Shown here piece by piece: positions 22,105 through 22,954 of a DNA stretch of 22,954 nt (positions are counted from its first letter, which is position 1; each line of letters starts with the position of its first letter). The notes under the pieces are model-generated. The model was not told the DNA's origin and ran no database searches. It worked only from the letters and a program-made list of their open reading frames with translations. Position numbers and translations under genes: made by a program. The stretch comes from an uncultured Lachnospiraceae bacterium (GTDB taxonomy: Bacteria; Bacillota; Clostridia; Lachnospirales; Lachnospiraceae). The stretch is from contig CAJTTU010000053.1 in assembly GCA_910579325.1 (NCBI GenBank), positions 1 to 22,954 of the forward strand, given 5' to 3'.

Positions 22105-22954
22105 TTACTTAATTCCTTTTAATAAAAAGGCTTCAATTACATATTTTGTATGAATCCGGGTACCCCTGAAAAACAGAGGGGCGACTACGGCGGTGGTAAA
22201 CTGGGTGATAAGCGTTGCGGCGGCCGCTCCGGCTGCTCCCCAGGCCGGAATCAGCATATAGTTCAGGACAAGATTTAAAACGGCTCCGATTCCCAGAATG
22301 TATTTTACATATTTCGCCTTATTTTCGCAGACAATCCATATTCCGCGCGTTGCTCCCAGCATGGCCAGAATGGCGTGCCATACGGTGATTCTTAAGATGG
22401 GCACGGCGGGTAAATATGCGTTTCCATACATGATGCGGATAATCCATTCGGAACATAAAAAGATCCCGCCCGCGACAAAAATACCGATCCATATGATAGC
22501 GGCGTATACCCGTTTCAGCTGCTTGATGTATAAGGCTTCGTCTTTCTTTTTTGCGGAAATGATAACTGGTTCCGCAGAACTGGTCAGTGCGTTCAGTATG
22601 AATGTCCACATAAGAGATATATTCATGGCTGCGGAGTATTGTCCGACTACAGATTCATTTAACATTTGTTTCAGCATAATTCTGTCCATGTGATTATAGA
22701 TCAGAACCATGATTCCCGACAAGACAAACTGATAACTTTGTCTCAGTATGTGAATGCCGCGCTGGAAAGAAAAAGAAAGTTTCGGCCCTTTTTTTCGTCG
22801 ATAGGAAAGAAAAAGAAAAAGCGCTATGGCCATACTTTCCAGAGTCGTGGTAAAGGCAAACCATGTTACATTTTTCTGAAGGATTAAGATGACAATCTTA
22901 TAGGTTGCCATAATGATATAAGCGATAGTCTGTATTTTAATGCTTGTTTTGGAT
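22105..22954 (-). CDS. Oligosaccharide flippase (Wzx/MOP family), 5' part outside the window
   Basis: The C-terminal 283 or so codons of a polytopic lipid-linked oligosaccharide flippase. The frame stays open to the window edge, so the ATG at 22911 is internal and the true start lies further right. Visible features include NHMDRIMLKQMLNESVVGQYSAA, the MOP/Wzx-type motif around the seventh helix, then SLMWTFILNALTSSAEPVII and several helices ending in LVLNYMLIPAWGAAGAAAAT, a strongly conserved C-terminal stretch. It would move undecaprenyl-linked repeat units across the membrane. It is the first visible gene of the leftward glycan set; the operon promoter and any leader lie beyond the window. 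Confidence 0.88.
   Translation of the reverse strand, partial: SKTSIKIQTIAYIIMATYKIVILILQKNVTWFAFTTTLESMAIALFLFLSYRRKKGPKLSFSFQRGIHILRQSYQFVLSGIMVLIYNHMDRIMLKQMLNESVVGQYSAAMNISLMWTFILNALTSSAEPVIISAKKKDEALYIKQLKRVYAAIIWIGIFVAGGIFLCSEWIIRIMYGNAYLPAVPILRITVWHAILAMLGATRGIWIVCENKAKYVKYILGIGAVLNLVLNYMLIPAWGAAGAAAATLITQFTTAVVAPLFFRGTRIHTKYVIEAFLLKGIK

Overview
The window looks like chromosomal DNA of an anaerobic, gut-type Clostridium relative, most likely Lachnospiraceae (Bacillota). Supporting signs are AGGAGG ribosome-binding sites, sigma-A-like promoters, a large single-chain pyruvate:ferredoxin oxidoreductase, a YtrA-type GntR/ABC operon, a VTC-domain/DUF4956 pair and a LoaP-type NusG paralog. 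The species cannot be named from the sequence alone. No prophage, insertion sequence, CRISPR array or replication origin is visible.

Left part (1-6304). An RsmF-type rRNA m5C methyltransferase and a VanZ-family membrane protein run rightward and end in a bidirectional terminator. They converge on a leftward pair encoding a VTC (polyphosphate-polymerase-like) protein and a DUF4956 membrane protein. Divergent from that pair is a frameshifted remnant of an exported protein. Next come leftward pyrF, with its stop codon in its terminator loop, and a family 2 glycosyltransferase.

Middle part (6305-14898). A GntR/YtrA regulator sits behind a promoter that overlaps a 31-bp palindrome. It is followed with overlapping starts by an ABC ATPase and a large ABC permease. 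The ATPase gene carries an in-frame amber codon just after Walker A. The regulator has an unusual charged tail made of 39-bp repeats. Then come nifJ, with a structured leader and a strong 5' hairpin, and xpt (xanthine phosphoribosyltransferase).

Right part (14989-22954). A tRNA-Ala(GGC) gene marks the start of a cell-surface glycan region. Rightward genes are an acyltransferase-3 membrane protein, a FlaA1/CapD/WbpM-type nucleotide-sugar dehydratase, and a long LoaP-like antiterminator with what appear to be two KOW domains. These converge, three bases apart at the stop codons, on a leftward and visibly more A+T-rich set: a flippase (cut by the window end), a CatB-like O-acetyltransferase, a GNT-I-like glycosyltransferase and a GT4-type glycosyltransferase. 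Together they suggest synthesis, decoration and export of a surface polysaccharide, with LoaP likely letting polymerase read through a long glycan operon.

The points most worth following up are the tandem-KOW LoaP, the amber-interrupted ATPase, the GntR tail repeats with the operator-like palindrome, and the TG-repeat frameshift in the remnant beside the VTC/DUF4956 pair.
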